DNA of 64,000 nt from Psychrobacter sp. JCM 18900 (GCF_904846625.1 NZ_CAJHBL010000001.1:186001-250000), one strand, 5' to 3'; counted from the first letter of the stretch, positions 8,166 through 18,843 are shown. Notes: generated by a model not told the origin, from the letters alone. Numbers and translations are program-made.

Positions 8166-9533
8166 ATGGGCGCCTATCTTCTCGAATGGTTGAGTTTATT
8201 TTTCCGCTGGTTTCATGTTATCGCTGGGGTAGCATGGATTGGTGCATCGTTTTATTTTGTGTGGCTAGATCTAAGCCTACGCAAACCGCCACAGTGGAAA
8301 ACAGACAAAGGCATTTCGGGTGATCTTTGGGCTGTTCATGGCGGCGGGTTTTATGAGATTGCCAAATACAAACTCGAACCCGAAGAGATGCCAAAGACGC
8401 TACATTGGTTTAAATGGGAAGCTTATACCACTTGGCTAACAGGTGCGGCGATGATGTCTATCGTCTATTATGCCAATGCAACTGCCTACCTAATTGACCC
8501 AAGCAAAGTGCCTTTTACCAGTATCGGTGCCATTGCCACTAGCTTGCTTTTCTTGTTTGGCAGTTACTTCATTTATGAAGTTATCGTGCGCAGTCATTTG
8601 GGTAAAAACGCGTTTATCTTTAGTACGCTGATTTTTATCTTGCTGGTCATCGCGAGCTGGGGCTCTTATCAGCTGTTTAGTGATCGCGCCTCATTTATAC
8701 ATATCGGTGCCATCTTGGGCACGGTGATGGTAGGTAACGTATTCTTCGGTATTATGCCGGCTCAGCGCGCACTCGTTGACTGTGTGCGGCGCGGCGAAAA
8801 ACCAGGTAAAGAAGTGGCTGAATTGGCATTACAAGCGAAAAATCGTTCATTGATGAATAACTATTTTACCCTACCGCTGATTTTTACCATGATCAGCAAC
8901 CATTACCCAATGATGTATGCTCATGAGAAAGGTTGGTTGGTATTAGTCTTCGTCGGTATCATTACCGCGACTGCCCGTCATTACTTTAACCAAAAGCACT
9001 TAGGTCATAAAAAACCACGTTACTTGGTTATTCCAGCCGTATTAACTGTATTATTAATTATCTGGATGCGACCTGAGCCGATTGAGCCAGCGCCTGCAAT
9101 GCCTGCTACTGCCTCAGTAGCACCTACGACAACTGATAACACCCCCACAGCTACAAGCACGACTACTGACTCAAGCACTGATACCGTTGCTAATGCTAAT
9201 ACCAGTTCTAATAGTAATGCTACTAACAGTGCTAATAACAGTATTAGTAATGATGCAGCCACTGCTGAAGCTGTACCCGTGAGCGCATCAGCAGATGACG
9301 CCATGATGGATGTCGTACATACGCGCTGTAGTACCTGTCATGCGGTGCAACCAACACAACAAGGCTTCGCCGCCCCGCCAGCAGGTATCATTTTGCAGAC
9401 ACCAGAAGACTTAAAAATCCATAAAGCGAAAATTGTCACTGCGGTACAAACTGGTTATATGCCGCTTGGTAATATTACTCAGTTGACGGATGCTGAGCGC
9501 CAACAGCTTGTGGCATATGCGTCATCACTTTAA
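8166..9533 (+). CDS. puuD: Membrane urate oxidase PuuD with cytochrome c domain
   Basis: PuuD is the integral membrane urate hydroxylase that oxidises urate to 5-hydroxyisourate and passes electrons to a fused C-terminal cytochrome c domain instead of to oxygen directly. The N-terminal part (about residues 1-305) has multiple membrane segments and the family start LEWLSLFFRWFHVIAGVAWI. A Thr/Ser/Asn/Ala-rich linker follows at about 308-375. A small haem domain with CSTCH lies near residue 390, and its probable distal methionine is in TGYMPLGN. The 455-residue length exceeds typical examples because of the linker. AAAGGA supports the start. Its position between uraH and puuE fits the pathway. 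Confidence 0.93.
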   Translation: MGAYLLEWLSLFFRWFHVIAGVAWIGASFYFVWLDLSLRKPPQWKTDKGISGDLWAVHGGGFYEIAKYKLEPEEMPKTLHWFKWEAYTTWLTGAAMMSIVYYANATAYLIDPSKVPFTSIGAIATSLLFLFGSYFIYEVIVRSHLGKNAFIFSTLIFILLVIASWGSYQLFSDRASFIHIGAILGTVMVGNVFFGIMPAQRALVDCVRRGEKPGKEVAELALQAKNRSLMNNYFTLPLIFTMISNHYPMMYAHEKGWLVLVFVGIITATARHYFNQKHLGHKKPRYLVIPAVLTVLLIIWMRPEPIEPAPAMPATASVAPTTTDNTPTATSTTTDSSTDTVANANTSSNSNATNSANNSISNDAATAEAVPVSASADDAMMDVVHTRCSTCHAVQPTQQGFAAPPAGIILQTPEDLKIHKAKIVTAVQTGYMPLGNITQLTDAERQQLVAYASSL

Positions 9534-9614
9534 TTTATGATAAAAAATAACTGTCCTTTATGAGCAATATTCAAACAAATATCTAAGGCTCTAAGCGATA
9601 TAGGAATATAGATA

Positions 9615-10595
9615 ATGAGCAAAAAAATTACCAGTGACTTTGATATCAGTACGTATCCCCGCGACCTAAAAGGCTATGCTGGCAATCCACCAAAAGCGAA
9701 CTGGCCAGGCGGCGCAAAAATCGCCGTACAGTTTGTATTAAACATCGAAGAAGGTGCAGAAAATAGCGTTATCCATGGCGATGGCCAATCGGAGCGTTTC
9801 TTGTCTGATATCTTAGGCACACCAGAATTTAACAACCGTCACCAGTCTATTGAGTCTGCATTCGAATACGGTAGCCGTGTCGGCTTGTGGCGTGTGCTAG
9901 ATGTCTTTAAAGATTATGGTATTCCTATTACCACGTTTACCTGTGCCGCCGCTGCTGAAAAGACTCCGCATATTATCGAGCGTGTATTAGAAGACGGTCA
10001 TGAGATTGCCAGTCATGGTCTACGCTGGATTACCTATCAGGATATGTACCGTGAGACTGAGCGCGAACATATTCGCTGTGCCACCCAGATATTTAAGCGT
10101 ATGCTCGGCGGCCAACCTCTCGGCTGGTATACAGGACGCGATAGTCCAAATACTCGTGAACTGGTTGCCGAGCAAGGCGGCTATATCTATGACTCTGACT
10201 CATACGGTGATGAGTTACCATATTGGCTCAATGTAAAGGTCCAAGATGGCAATCTGATCACGCGCAAGCCGCATTTGGTCATACCTTATAGCCTAGAGAC
10301 CAACGATATGCGTTTTTCTTCTAGCCCGGGGTTCACCCATGCTGAACCATTTTATCAGTATCTCAAAGACAGCTTTGACACCTTATACGAAGAAGGCGCA
10401 CACACTCCTAAAATGCTGACCATTGGCTTGCATTGTCGCATTATTGGGCGTGCAGGACGCATCAAAGCGCTAAAGCAGTTTTTGCAATATATCACCGCTA
10501 AGCCTGATGTATGGATATGCCGCCGTGATGATATCGCCAAGCACTGGTACGAAAACCATCCTGCTACGTCAGACAACACGGCTAACTGGATGTAA
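9615..10595 (+). CDS. puuE: Allantoinase PuuE (polysaccharide-deacetylase-like)
   Basis: PuuE hydrolyses allantoin to allantoate. It belongs to the NodB/polysaccharide deacetylase fold and is unrelated to the amidohydrolase AllB. Visible family features include the opening YPRDLKGYAGNPPKANWPGG, GHEIASHGLRWITYQDM and WYTGRDSPNTRELV. The protein has 326 residues, close to the usual 300-320. A GGAATATAGATA stretch before the ATG contains a weak ribosome binding site. It lies 81 bases after puuD in the same direction. Confidence 0.95.
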   Translation: MSKKITSDFDISTYPRDLKGYAGNPPKANWPGGAKIAVQFVLNIEEGAENSVIHGDGQSERFLSDILGTPEFNNRHQSIESAFEYGSRVGLWRVLDVFKDYGIPITTFTCAAAAEKTPHIIERVLEDGHEIASHGLRWITYQDMYRETEREHIRCATQIFKRMLGGQPLGWYTGRDSPNTRELVAEQGGYIYDSDSYGDELPYWLNVKVQDGNLITRKPHLVIPYSLETNDMRFSSSPGFTHAEPFYQYLKDSFDTLYEEGAHTPKMLTIGLHCRIIGRAGRIKALKQFLQYITAKPDVWICRRDDIAKHWYENHPATSDNTANWM

Positions 10596-10714
10596 GCTTA
10601 GGCTATCGTCATAGCACTCGTTCTACTTAGCTAAGCGCGTACGAATTGGCATAGATTAATAAATAAGATAGCACCCACACTATCAACACACACCGTTATT
10701 AAAAAGGAATCATT

Positions 10715-11845
10715 GTGAGTCAAAATACTTCAGAAGTTGGACAAATTATCTCCGCAAATAATCTACCTGATATCCTGCCAGCATTTACCAAAAAATCAAA
10801 CGTCGCCGACAGTCGTTTGGGCGCAAAATCGCTATTCGCCACCGATGATTTTTTTGCGGATAAAAGCCGTATTCTAAATCCTGATGCGCCTATCTTTGTG
10901 GTTGGTAAGTTCGATGACAACGGTAAGTGGATGGACGGCTGGGAAACTCGTCGCAAGCGCCACTTGGGTTACGATTATTTAGTTATCCAGCTTGCTCGCC
11001 CAACCAAAATTGCTGGTCTTGATATTGATACCAGTCACTTTACGGGCAACTTCCCATCTTCAGCCAGTGTCGATGCCTTGTACGCGCCAGAGCTGCTGCA
11101 GCAAGATGAAGCTGAACTTACTAGTCTGAGCAAAGAAGACTGGGACAATAAAAACTGGCAGGCGCTAGTAGGTATGACCCCGCTTCAAGGTCACAACCAT
11201 GAGCTTATCGAGATTAATAATGAGCAAACGGTAACCCATATTCGTTTAAACATTTATCCAGATGGCGGCGTTGCCCGACTACGTGTCTATGGTGATATCC
11301 AACTTGATGCCAGCCTAAATACACAAGGCGAGACACTTGACTTGGCAGGCGCGTTAAACGGTGGTCGTGCCATTGCTAGTAACGATGCGCATTTTGGTGT
11401 GGCTAGTAACTTACTGCTACCAACTAAAGCGCCTAACATGGGTGATGGTTGGGAGACTCGTCGTCGCCGTGAGCCAGGCAATGACTGGTGTATCATCGCG
11501 CTAGGTCAAGCAGGTATCGTTGACGCTATCGAAATAGATACTGCTCATTTTAAAGGCAATTACCCTGATAAAGTCTCGATCCAAGCCGTCTACTCACCGA
11601 ATACACCAAAGCAAACTTTAGTAACTCAGAGTATGTTTTGGGAAACCTTACTTGAACCACAAAAAACCAATGCTGACGACGTTCATACTTTTAGTAAAGA
11701 CAAGCTTCAGATAGACCAGCCTATCACTCATATTCGGGTTAATATTTTTCCAGATGGTGGTATCAGCCGTGTACGCGTGTATGGAAAAATTGCTGAGGCT
11801 AATACTGACACTGGTACTGATATTGATAGCAAAGAGGCAAAATAA
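10715..11845 (+). CDS. alc: Allantoicase
   Basis: Allantoicase (allantoate amidinohydrolase) splits allantoate into ureidoglycolate and urea. The protein has two homologous repeats, each with the family motif: [15 protein letters not shown] at about residue 75 and [15 protein letters not shown] at about 249. Each ends with a VRVYG- or LRVYG-type strand. The 376-residue length includes a polar C-terminal tail. It starts with GTG, supported by AAAAAGGA. The stop codon overlaps the allA start by one base. Confidence 0.96.
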   Translation: MSQNTSEVGQIISANNLPDILPAFTKKSNVADSRLGAKSLFATDDFFADKSRILNPDAPIFVVGKFDDNGKWMDGWETRRKRHLGYDYLVIQLARPTKIAGLDIDTSHFTGNFPSSASVDALYAPELLQQDEAELTSLSKEDWDNKNWQALVGMTPLQGHNHELIEINNEQTVTHIRLNIYPDGGVARLRVYGDIQLDASLNTQGETLDLAGALNGGRAIASNDAHFGVASNLLLPTKAPNMGDGWETRRRREPGNDWCIIALGQAGIVDAIEIDTAHFKGNYPDKVSIQAVYSPNTPKQTLVTQSMFWETLLEPQKTNADDVHTFSKDKLQIDQPITHIRVNIFPDGGISRVRVYGKIAEANTDTGTDIDSKEAK

Positions 11846-12375
11846 TGAGTGTCACTCTAACGGCCAAGCCTTTGACTAAGGCAAACTTTGCCCCCTATGG
11901 TTCGGTCATCGAGCGCTATGAAGCCTGTGAGCAAAATGCTGACAATACTTATGAAATCAATAATGGCTATGCGGTTCGCCATCATGCACTTGCCGAAAGT
12001 AAGCTAGACGGTGGCTCAGTTGGTATGAGTATCTTTCGGGCCAAGAAACGTGAGAATCCGATTGCGCTCTCGGTCATGGAATACCATCCGCTTGGAACAC
12101 AGGCATTTGTATCTATGGAAGGCCAAGATTATATAGTCGTCGTCGCTAAAGCTGGTGTGCCGCCGCAATCGCCTGATGACCTAGCCGTGTTTTATGCGAA
12201 ATCTCACCAAGGTGTACAGTACGACGCTAATGTCTGGCATCACCCTCTACTCGCGCTTGGCCGTGACAGTGATTTCTTAGTTATAGATCGTATCAATGGC
12301 GAGGGTAATAACTGCCATGAGATTGATATCACAGATTGGCATGTGTCTATTGAGTTAAAAGGCGAATGCAGTTAA
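11845..12375 (+). CDS. allA: Ureidoglycolate lyase AllA
   Basis: AllA releases glyoxylate and urea from ureidoglycolate, the last step encoded here. The 176-residue length matches the family (about 160-175). Recognisable segments are the opening [14 protein letters not shown], the cupin-like [18 protein letters not shown], and [14 protein letters not shown]. The start overlaps the allantoicase stop (TAATG), which implies coupling. A strong terminator follows, so this is the end of the operon. No urease gene is present in the window to use the urea. Confidence 0.95.
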   Translation: MSVTLTAKPLTKANFAPYGSVIERYEACEQNADNTYEINNGYAVRHHALAESKLDGGSVGMSIFRAKKRENPIALSVMEYHPLGTQAFVSMEGQDYIVVVAKAGVPPQSPDDLAVFYAKSHQGVQYDANVWHHPLLALGRDSDFLVIDRINGEGNNCHEIDITDWHVSIELKGECS

Positions 12376-12874
12376 CTGAATAAAAAATAGTCGCATCCAA
12401 CAAGTACAAACTTAACGCCAGCTAATGTCTATTAGCTGGCTTTTTTATGTTCATTGAGTTATTAAATCATATGCCTATCAATTGATTAAAGCCTGTCAGA
12501 CGACCCAATTTGGGGCACATAGATATCCATTTTGGTGCTTTTATGGCGGATCTGATACTTCGAAAAACATTGTTTGCCACATATATATAAATGCACGGAA
12601 ATTGGCTCTCTCATTTGAGAACAGTTAAAGACTATTTTGCTTATTTCTACCCTAATTAGTGGTTAATAAGACTAAAAGTTATACGACTCTGTAGATGACA
12701 GTTCTCTAGGTCATTTGTGGCACAGTTATTGAATGCTCTTTAGTAGTAAGCATTTAAGCGCTATCAACCAACCGTTGTCTAACGAGCATTGGATTAATAG
12801 TTTGTTTACTAGCAGATAATAACGATGCAGTTTTGGGGCAATCAACAATCAATTGTACATAAAGGGGTCATATT
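12376..12874. other. Intergenic region allA / Tsx-like gene
   Basis: After the allA terminator, about 430 AT-rich bases contain no supported gene. The promoter of the downstream outer-membrane gene should be here, but I see no copy of the RutR-like operator. Confidence 0.5.
12417..12446 (+). terminator. Rho-independent terminator after allA
   Basis: A perfect 10-bp stem (12417-12426 with 12431-12440) and a four-base loop are followed by six T residues. Confidence 0.95.
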
Positions 12875-13669
12875 TTGCGTTTTGATTTATTAACGAGCTT
12901 ATCCTGTCATACCAATTCATCTAGCCAAAAGCTAGCTTTACTCAAACCATTATCAATAGCAGCTGTTGCTATCGCTGCTTTAGGTAGTATGTCTAGCATC
13001 CATGCTAAGACCTTCTTTACTGATACGAGTGTCTCCGTACTTTACGGTGATGACTATGAACTTGTAGAAGACGGAGAGCTGACGACCGTCACATTAGAGC
13101 ATGCTTCCGCGCATGACTGGGGCGGCGTGTTCTTCTTTGTCGATCGAAACCAAGGTGCCGATGACATTGAAAACAATAGATTTAGAGAAACTTATGGTGA
13201 GCTGTCTCCTACATTCAAAATAGCAACTTTTAATGACAGTTTTATCAAGCAGGTTAATTTAGCCGCTACTTATGAATTTGGTTCGAACAGTACTGGCTTT
13301 GACCAAGATAATTATTTGGTTGGTATTGGTGCAGATCTCAATATACCTATTCCAGGAATGAAGTTTGCGTCGGCTACTTTATATCATGCTTTCAATGATA
13401 ATACTGACGATGATCAGCAAATCACCTTAACCTATGGTTGGGAACGCAATAATTTTGTCGTAGATGGTTTTATCGATTATTCATTTAATAATGATGACAT
13501 TGAAGATAATATTCATATCAATCCGCAAATTAAATACAACTTACAAGAAGTGCTCGGCATTGATAACCGTTTAGAAGTCGGTATGGAGTATAGTTACTGG
13601 AAGAATAAATACGGTGTTGATGGCGTAAATCAAAACTCTCCTAGTGCGTTGGTAAAATTCCATTTTTAA
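12875..13669 (+). CDS. Tsx/OmpK-like nucleoside-specific outer membrane channel
   Basis: The protein has 264 residues. A signal peptide ends near residue 44 (SSIHA/KTFF). After it come amphipathic beta-strands and the family-like opening TDTSVSVLYGDDYELV. The last residue is an aromatic phenylalanine (VKFHF), typical of outer-membrane barrels. The Tsx family forms narrow channels for nucleosides. The position between the urate and xanthine operons suggests a role in purine uptake. The start is TTG, chosen because AAAGGGG lies seven bases upstream. The protein is distant from E. coli Tsx, so family membership is a judgement from pattern. Confidence 0.75.
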   Translation: MRFDLLTSLSCHTNSSSQKLALLKPLSIAAVAIAALGSMSSIHAKTFFTDTSVSVLYGDDYELVEDGELTTVTLEHASAHDWGGVFFFVDRNQGADDIENNRFRETYGELSPTFKIATFNDSFIKQVNLAATYEFGSNSTGFDQDNYLVGIGADLNIPIPGMKFASATLYHAFNDNTDDDQQITLTYGWERNNFVVDGFIDYSFNNDDIEDNIHINPQIKYNLQEVLGIDNRLEVGMEYSYWKNKYGVDGVNQNSPSALVKFHF

Positions 13670-13698
13670 TACTCAATAGAAACTCTCTTGGCAGTAAT

Positions 13699-13740
13699 AA
13701 ACCCTTGTTCCTACAATATAGAAACAAGGGTTTGTTTTTT
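13699..13740 (+). terminator. Terminator after the Tsx-like gene
   Basis: An 11-bp AAACCCTTGTT arm (from 13699) pairs with AACAAGGGTTT (to 13733). TGTTTTTT follows. It may also serve the convergent guaD transcript. Confidence 0.88.
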
Positions 13741-13794
13741 ATATCTGAAAAAAGTCTCACTTGTTCCTGATTTAGGTACAGCGTTTATTTACAC

Positions 13795-15201
13795 CTATAA
13801 AGTTGATTTACGATAGCGACTCACGCCGGCGATGACTGTCTGATCAATTACTCTATCATCGCCTAGCATCATTAGTACAAACAACTGCTCTTCCAGTGTT
13901 TTGGTCTGCGCCATACGTCGCTCAAGCAATTCCGTTGCACCCATATCGATGACCACAAAATCCGCTTCTTTATTTGGCATAAAGTTACCGATTTTATTGT
14001 CCAATAATAGCGACTGGGCATTACCCAAAGTAATTTGGTACAGCCCTTGGTGAGCGGATAACTGATTGCTTTGTAGTTGTTGGATTTTATACGCTTCTGA
14101 TAAGGTAGTTAACATCGACAGACTTGTCCCTGCTCCAACGTCAGTGGCGATACCGACACCGGTATAACTTAACGTTTTGGGTAAATCAAATAGTCCACTA
14201 CCCAAAAACAGATTGGACGTCGGACAGTGTGATATCTGCGTACCAGTCGCGCGCAGACGCTCATACTCAGATATTTCAAGGTGAATACCATGTGCCAAAG
14301 TGGTGCGGCGACCCAGTAACCCCATCGTATCATAGACGTCTAGATAGCCTTTATGGTTGGGATACAGTTGTTTCACAAACGCAATCTCATCATGGTTTTC
14401 TGCTAGATGCGTCTGTAGATAGACACTCTCGTAACTGGCATACAGCTCACCTGCCATTTGTAGTTGCTTGGGTGACGAGGTAATGGCAAATCTTGGCGTA
14501 ATAGCCACATGCTGACGTCCGCGCTCATGCCAGTTATAAATGATGTTTTGGGTATCTCGAATGCCTTGCTCAGCAGGCACACACAAGTTATCAGGCGCAT
14601 TTTGATCCATCAGTACATTACCTGTGATCATACGAGTATTGAGCTTGTGACTTTCCGTAAAAAATGCGTTCACTGATTCAGGGTGGCTGGTAGAAAATAC
14701 CATGGCGCTCGTTGTACCATTAGCAAGCAATTGGTTTAAGAAGAACTGCGCCGTGTCATGTGCTACTTTTGGATCGCCAAAATTGGCCTCAGTGACGAAA
14801 GTATAATTGTTAAGCCAGTCAAGTAATTGCTCACCGTAAGCAGCAATCATATCTATTTGCGGATAATGTACATGAGTGTCAATAAAGCCTGGCATGATAA
14901 GTTTGTCGCGATAATCATGTACTTTGACTACTAAATGATCTACTTGCTCAGAGGTATTAGTATATTTCGCTGATATTGTCTCGTTATGCCCATACTCTAC
15001 AATGCACCCTGTCACATCATCTACGACAAGCGCACCATCAACGATATATTCAGAATAAACCTGTATACCTTCAATCACTGGTAGCAACGTAATGTCTCGT
15101 TCCACAGCTAATGTCTGTGAATGATTAGAAGTTGTACGCTCAGTACGATCGCTTTCGGTCAAATAGTGTAGCAGTCGAGCTTGATAGATATGTAGGGTCA
15201 T
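13795..15201 (-). CDS. guaD: Guanine deaminase
   Basis: This amidohydrolase converts guanine to xanthine and ammonia. Metal-ligand and active-site motifs are visible: PGFIDTHVHYPQ near residue 118, HLAE near 268, AHGIHL, HCPTSN and TDVGAGTS. The length of 468 is at the upper end of the family (about 435-470). It lies 104 bases downstream of xdhC on the same strand, so xdhA-xdhB-xdhC-guaD looks like one operon. Its product xanthine is the substrate of XdhAB. Confidence 0.93.
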   Translation of the reverse strand: MTLHIYQARLLHYLTESDRTERTTSNHSQTLAVERDITLLPVIEGIQVYSEYIVDGALVVDDVTGCIVEYGHNETISAKYTNTSEQVDHLVVKVHDYRDKLIMPGFIDTHVHYPQIDMIAAYGEQLLDWLNNYTFVTEANFGDPKVAHDTAQFFLNQLLANGTTSAMVFSTSHPESVNAFFTESHKLNTRMITGNVLMDQNAPDNLCVPAEQGIRDTQNIIYNWHERGRQHVAITPRFAITSSPKQLQMAGELYASYESVYLQTHLAENHDEIAFVKQLYPNHKGYLDVYDTMGLLGRRTTLAHGIHLEISEYERLRATGTQISHCPTSNLFLGSGLFDLPKTLSYTGVGIATDVGAGTSLSMLTTLSEAYKIQQLQSNQLSAHQGLYQITLGNAQSLLLDNKIGNFMPNKEADFVVIDMGATELLERRMAQTKTLEEQLFVLMMLGDDRVIDQTVIAGVSRYRKSTL

Positions 15202-15305
15202 TCGTAGATCTCACAATGGCTGGGTAGTCCTGAGCGTTTTGATAAATAGTACTGAGCGCTTTAATAATTTGATAAAAAGTATAAAAGTTATATGGAGTGA
15301 ACCGT

Positions 15306-16277
15306 TCAAGAAATAGCTTGATGATACTGCTGCAGGAGCTGTGCCACGATAGAAACCGCCACCGCCATCGGCTCTTTTCCACCAATTTGTAATCCAATTG
15401 GCATGACCAACTGATTGACCAGTTGCTCACTGTAGCCACGCTGCATCAAACGATCTCTAAAGCGCTTGGCTTTGGTTGCCGAGCTAATGCAACCTATGTA
15501 AGGTGTCGAGATATCTGAGCGTTTATCATGAGGTGAGCTAGTGTCAGAAATAGTATCTAATGCCGCCCGTACTAACTCAAAATCAACACTATGGTCATGA
15601 GTCATAACCAGAATAAAACGCTGACCACCCTGCTCGATAAATGGTCGCACAAAATCTACAGGCTCATCATCGATATGCGGACGGATATGCGCTGGTAAGT
15701 TATAAAGTGTGGATTGATTAGTAGTAGATTCATCAACTAAGTAACGCTTAAACATCTCTGGGCGACTGTCCACCCAATCTACCTGACAAGGCAGCTCAGC
15801 GAGGATGGTCATTAGCGCTGATGCCACATGCCCTGCTCCAAACACTAGTACTGACATCGGCGGCGTTACATTAAAGCATTCGAACATAACGGTGACGCTA
15901 CCGCCGCAACACTGTGCCAACTTTGCACCTAGCGGGTAGTGCTTAGTATAGACAGTATCACGGCGTACCCCTTTAGAAGGGGTTAGCGCGCTTGTATCAT
16001 TAGCTTCATAAACTTTTGGTTTGACTTCTTTTGATACCGTTGCCGCTATTTCACCATTCAATAGCTGCCGTGCCGTATTGACAACGTCGTGCTCTAGGCC
16101 GCCGCCGCCTAACGTATCTACGATACTATCTTGCGTGACGATCATCTTTGCCTGTAGTGCTCGAGGAGCAGATCCATTTACGGCTACGACCGTCGCCAAC
16201 ACGTGAGCGATGCCTTGCTGCTGATATCGCGCTAGACCTTCATACCAAACGACTGGCGGTGCTAACGACTCATTCAC
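15306..16277 (-). CDS. xdhC: Xanthine dehydrogenase maturation factor XdhC
   Basis: XdhC binds the molybdenum cofactor, promotes its sulfuration and inserts it into XdhB. The 323-residue length is normal. The C-terminal Rossmann-type domain shows VFGAGHVASAL near residue 145 and CISSATKAKRFRDRL near 270. The N-terminal domain has HVLATVVAVNGSAPR and TLGGGGLEHDVV. The start overlaps the end of xdhB by eight bases, as expected for coupled genes. Confidence 0.94.
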   Translation of the reverse strand: MNESLAPPVVWYEGLARYQQQGIAHVLATVVAVNGSAPRALQAKMIVTQDSIVDTLGGGGLEHDVVNTARQLLNGEIAATVSKEVKPKVYEANDTSALTPSKGVRRDTVYTKHYPLGAKLAQCCGGSVTVMFECFNVTPPMSVLVFGAGHVASALMTILAELPCQVDWVDSRPEMFKRYLVDESTTNQSTLYNLPAHIRPHIDDEPVDFVRPFIEQGGQRFILVMTHDHSVDFELVRAALDTISDTSSPHDKRSDISTPYIGCISSATKAKRFRDRLMQRGYSEQLVNQLVMPIGLQIGGKEPMAVAVSIVAQLLQQYHQAIS

Positions 16278-18843
16278 TGTGCGCAGGACCTCTTGCCCCT
16301 GCTACATTTGGATGCTCTATCGCGTTAGGCTGGTCATCGGTTTGTTTGCCTTCGACTTCTTTTGGATCGATGTCTTTAGCATGACGTACGTCTTGCGGCA
16401 TTGCTTTTTCGTTGTAAAGGTCACTGTTCTCTTCTGCGCCTTTTACTAAACTATCAACCGTATCTGTATCTGCTTTAGTTGTTAAATCCCACGACGTGCC
16501 TTGCATGTGCATGACTGCTTTTAAAACCGCTTCTGGCGTCGCAGGCATGGTCAGCTCTGGATTCTTCTTATAATCACCAAGGCTCGCGACCGCATTATTG
16601 AGTGCGCACCAAACACTGGCTGCCAACATAAACGGCGGCTCGCCAACGGCTTTAGAGTTATAGATAGTTTGTTCTTCGTTTTTGCGATCGTACAGTTTGA
16701 CATTCCACTGCTTAGGCAAGTCATGCGCGGTTGGAATTTTATAATTGGCAGGACTGTCGGATGCCAGCTTACCTTTGTCATTCCAGATCAGCTCTTCTGC
16801 CGTAAGCCAACCCATACCTTGCACAAAACCACCTTCAATCTGCCCAATATCAATGGCAGGGTTGATCGATTGTCCTGCATCATGTAACACGTCACAGCGT
16901 AGTACTTTATACTCACCTGTCAACGTATCAATCTCAACCTCAGCACAAGCTGCACCCAAGGCAAAGTAGAAGAACGGACGTCCCCATGCTTTAGAGCGAT
17001 CGTAAAATATCTTCGGCGTTTTATAGTAGCCAGTGGACGATAGACTGATACGGTTTTGGTACGACAGTTGAATCATCTCAGCAAAAGTGAGCGTTTCTTT
17101 ATCACCGATATAGACATGGTTCTTTTCAAAACGTATGTCTTCTTGCGCTACGTCGAAATGCTCAGCAGCGAACTCAAGTATACGATCTTTGATATTCAAG
17201 CAAGCGTTTTGAGCCGCTTTACCATTAATGTCTGTGCCTGATGACGCGGCGGTTGGTGAAGTGTTAGGCACTTTATCCGTACGGGTCGCTGATACTTTGA
17301 CCGTGTCCAAATCAACATCAAATTCATTGGCAACAATCTGGGCAATTTTAATATATAAACCCTGCCCCATCTCCGTACCACCATGATTGAGGTGGATACT
17401 GCCATCGGTATAAATATGTACCAATGCGCCTGCCTGATTGAGCGTTTGCACCGTAAATGAAATACCGAATTTTACTGGCGTTAAAGCAAGCCCTAAGCGT
17501 TTATCACTGCCTTCAGCGGCAGCTTTTTGATTGGCTTCTAGAATTTGTTGACGGCGATTGTCATAATCACAATCGTCTGCTAACTTAGTCATGATGGTCG
17601 CTAAATCGAAATGCTCAATGGTCTGACCGTAATGGGTACTTTGACCATCTTGATATAAGTTTGCTAAGCGTACTTGCAGCGGATCCTGCCCTAATGTATA
17701 GGCAATATGGTCCATCATATATTCAGCGGTCATCAGACCTTGCGGACCACCAAACCCTCGATAGGCAGTATTGGATACCGTATGTGTCTTACAGCGATGC
17801 CCTGCCACATGAGCAGCTGGATAATAATAAGCATTATCACAATGGAACATCGCTCTATCGACAATAGCATCAGACAAATCTGGTGCATAGCCACACAAGC
17901 CAGCCAGTTGCATATCGACGCCTAATATACGCCCAGACTCGTCTAAACCAACTTCGTAACGATTAGCAAACTCATGACGCTTACCGGTCACCACCATGTC
18001 ATCTTGACGATCTAGACGCATACTGACAGGAACGTTATGACGTTTGGCGATAATACCGCACAGACATGCCCATGCAGCGGCTTGCGTTTCTTTACCACCA
18101 AACCCACCACCCATACGGCGCACGACTGTGTTTACCGCATGGAAAGGCAGATCTGTTACTTCGGCGACCAGCTGCTGCACTTCGCTTGGATGCTGTGACG
18201 ACGTATACACTTCTAGACCACCATCGTCACAAGGCACGACATAAGACACTTGGCCTTCGAGATAAAAGTGCTCTTGCCCGCGCATATGAATATGACCTTC
18301 AATGCGAATCGGTGAGTTCTCAAGCGCAGTCGCTGCGTCACCACGCTTCATAAAATGACTCGGACGTACAAAGAACTCTTGCTCTAACGCTTTATCAATA
18401 CTAAGTACCGCTGGCAATGGCTCATACTCCACCACTGCCTTGGTCGCAGCTTTTTTAGCAACGCGATGACTACTCGCTACTACTACAAATAACGTCTGAC
18501 CCACATACTCTGTGATGTCATCCACCATCAGTGGCTCACCGTCGAACACCGCACCGATATCGGTCTGCGCCGGCAAATCTTTAAAACTTAAGACATCTAC
18601 CACCCCATCCGCATCTCTAACAGCGCTCAAATCCATACTCAATACACGTGCGTGAGCATGGCTGCTTTTACCTACTGCTAGATGTAGCGTGCCTTGCGGT
18701 TTTGCAATATCATCCACATAAGTCGCCGTCCCCATGACATGGCTGATCGCACTGTCATGCTTAGCCGAAGTACCAATTTTGTTTTTTGGCGGACGCACGC
18801 GGCGGATACTATAACTGTCAAATAAAGACGAATGATGGCTCAT
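16270..18843 (-). CDS. xdhB: Xanthine dehydrogenase molybdenum subunit XdhB
   Basis: This is the large catalytic subunit that oxidises hypoxanthine and xanthine to urate at a molybdopterin centre. Family motifs are GGGFGGKETQAAAW, AYRGFGGPQGLMTAEYM, GTEMGQGLYIKIAQIVANEF and KAVGEPPFMLAASVW. The last contains the conserved catalytic-loop glutamate. At 857 residues it is about 75 longer than usual (775-785). The excess is a polar, acidic C-terminal tail after about residue 780. It lies 95 bases after xdhA and overlaps xdhC. Confidence 0.95.
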   Translation of the reverse strand: MSHHSSLFDSYSIRRVRPPKNKIGTSAKHDSAISHVMGTATYVDDIAKPQGTLHLAVGKSSHAHARVLSMDLSAVRDADGVVDVLSFKDLPAQTDIGAVFDGEPLMVDDITEYVGQTLFVVVASSHRVAKKAATKAVVEYEPLPAVLSIDKALEQEFFVRPSHFMKRGDAATALENSPIRIEGHIHMRGQEHFYLEGQVSYVVPCDDGGLEVYTSSQHPSEVQQLVAEVTDLPFHAVNTVVRRMGGGFGGKETQAAAWACLCGIIAKRHNVPVSMRLDRQDDMVVTGKRHEFANRYEVGLDESGRILGVDMQLAGLCGYAPDLSDAIVDRAMFHCDNAYYYPAAHVAGHRCKTHTVSNTAYRGFGGPQGLMTAEYMMDHIAYTLGQDPLQVRLANLYQDGQSTHYGQTIEHFDLATIMTKLADDCDYDNRRQQILEANQKAAAEGSDKRLGLALTPVKFGISFTVQTLNQAGALVHIYTDGSIHLNHGGTEMGQGLYIKIAQIVANEFDVDLDTVKVSATRTDKVPNTSPTAASSGTDINGKAAQNACLNIKDRILEFAAEHFDVAQEDIRFEKNHVYIGDKETLTFAEMIQLSYQNRISLSSTGYYKTPKIFYDRSKAWGRPFFYFALGAACAEVEIDTLTGEYKVLRCDVLHDAGQSINPAIDIGQIEGGFVQGMGWLTAEELIWNDKGKLASDSPANYKIPTAHDLPKQWNVKLYDRKNEEQTIYNSKAVGEPPFMLAASVWCALNNAVASLGDYKKNPELTMPATPEAVLKAVMHMQGTSWDLTTKADTDTVDSLVKGAEENSDLYNEKAMPQDVRHAKDIDPKEVEGKQTDDQPNAIEHPNVAGARGPAHSE

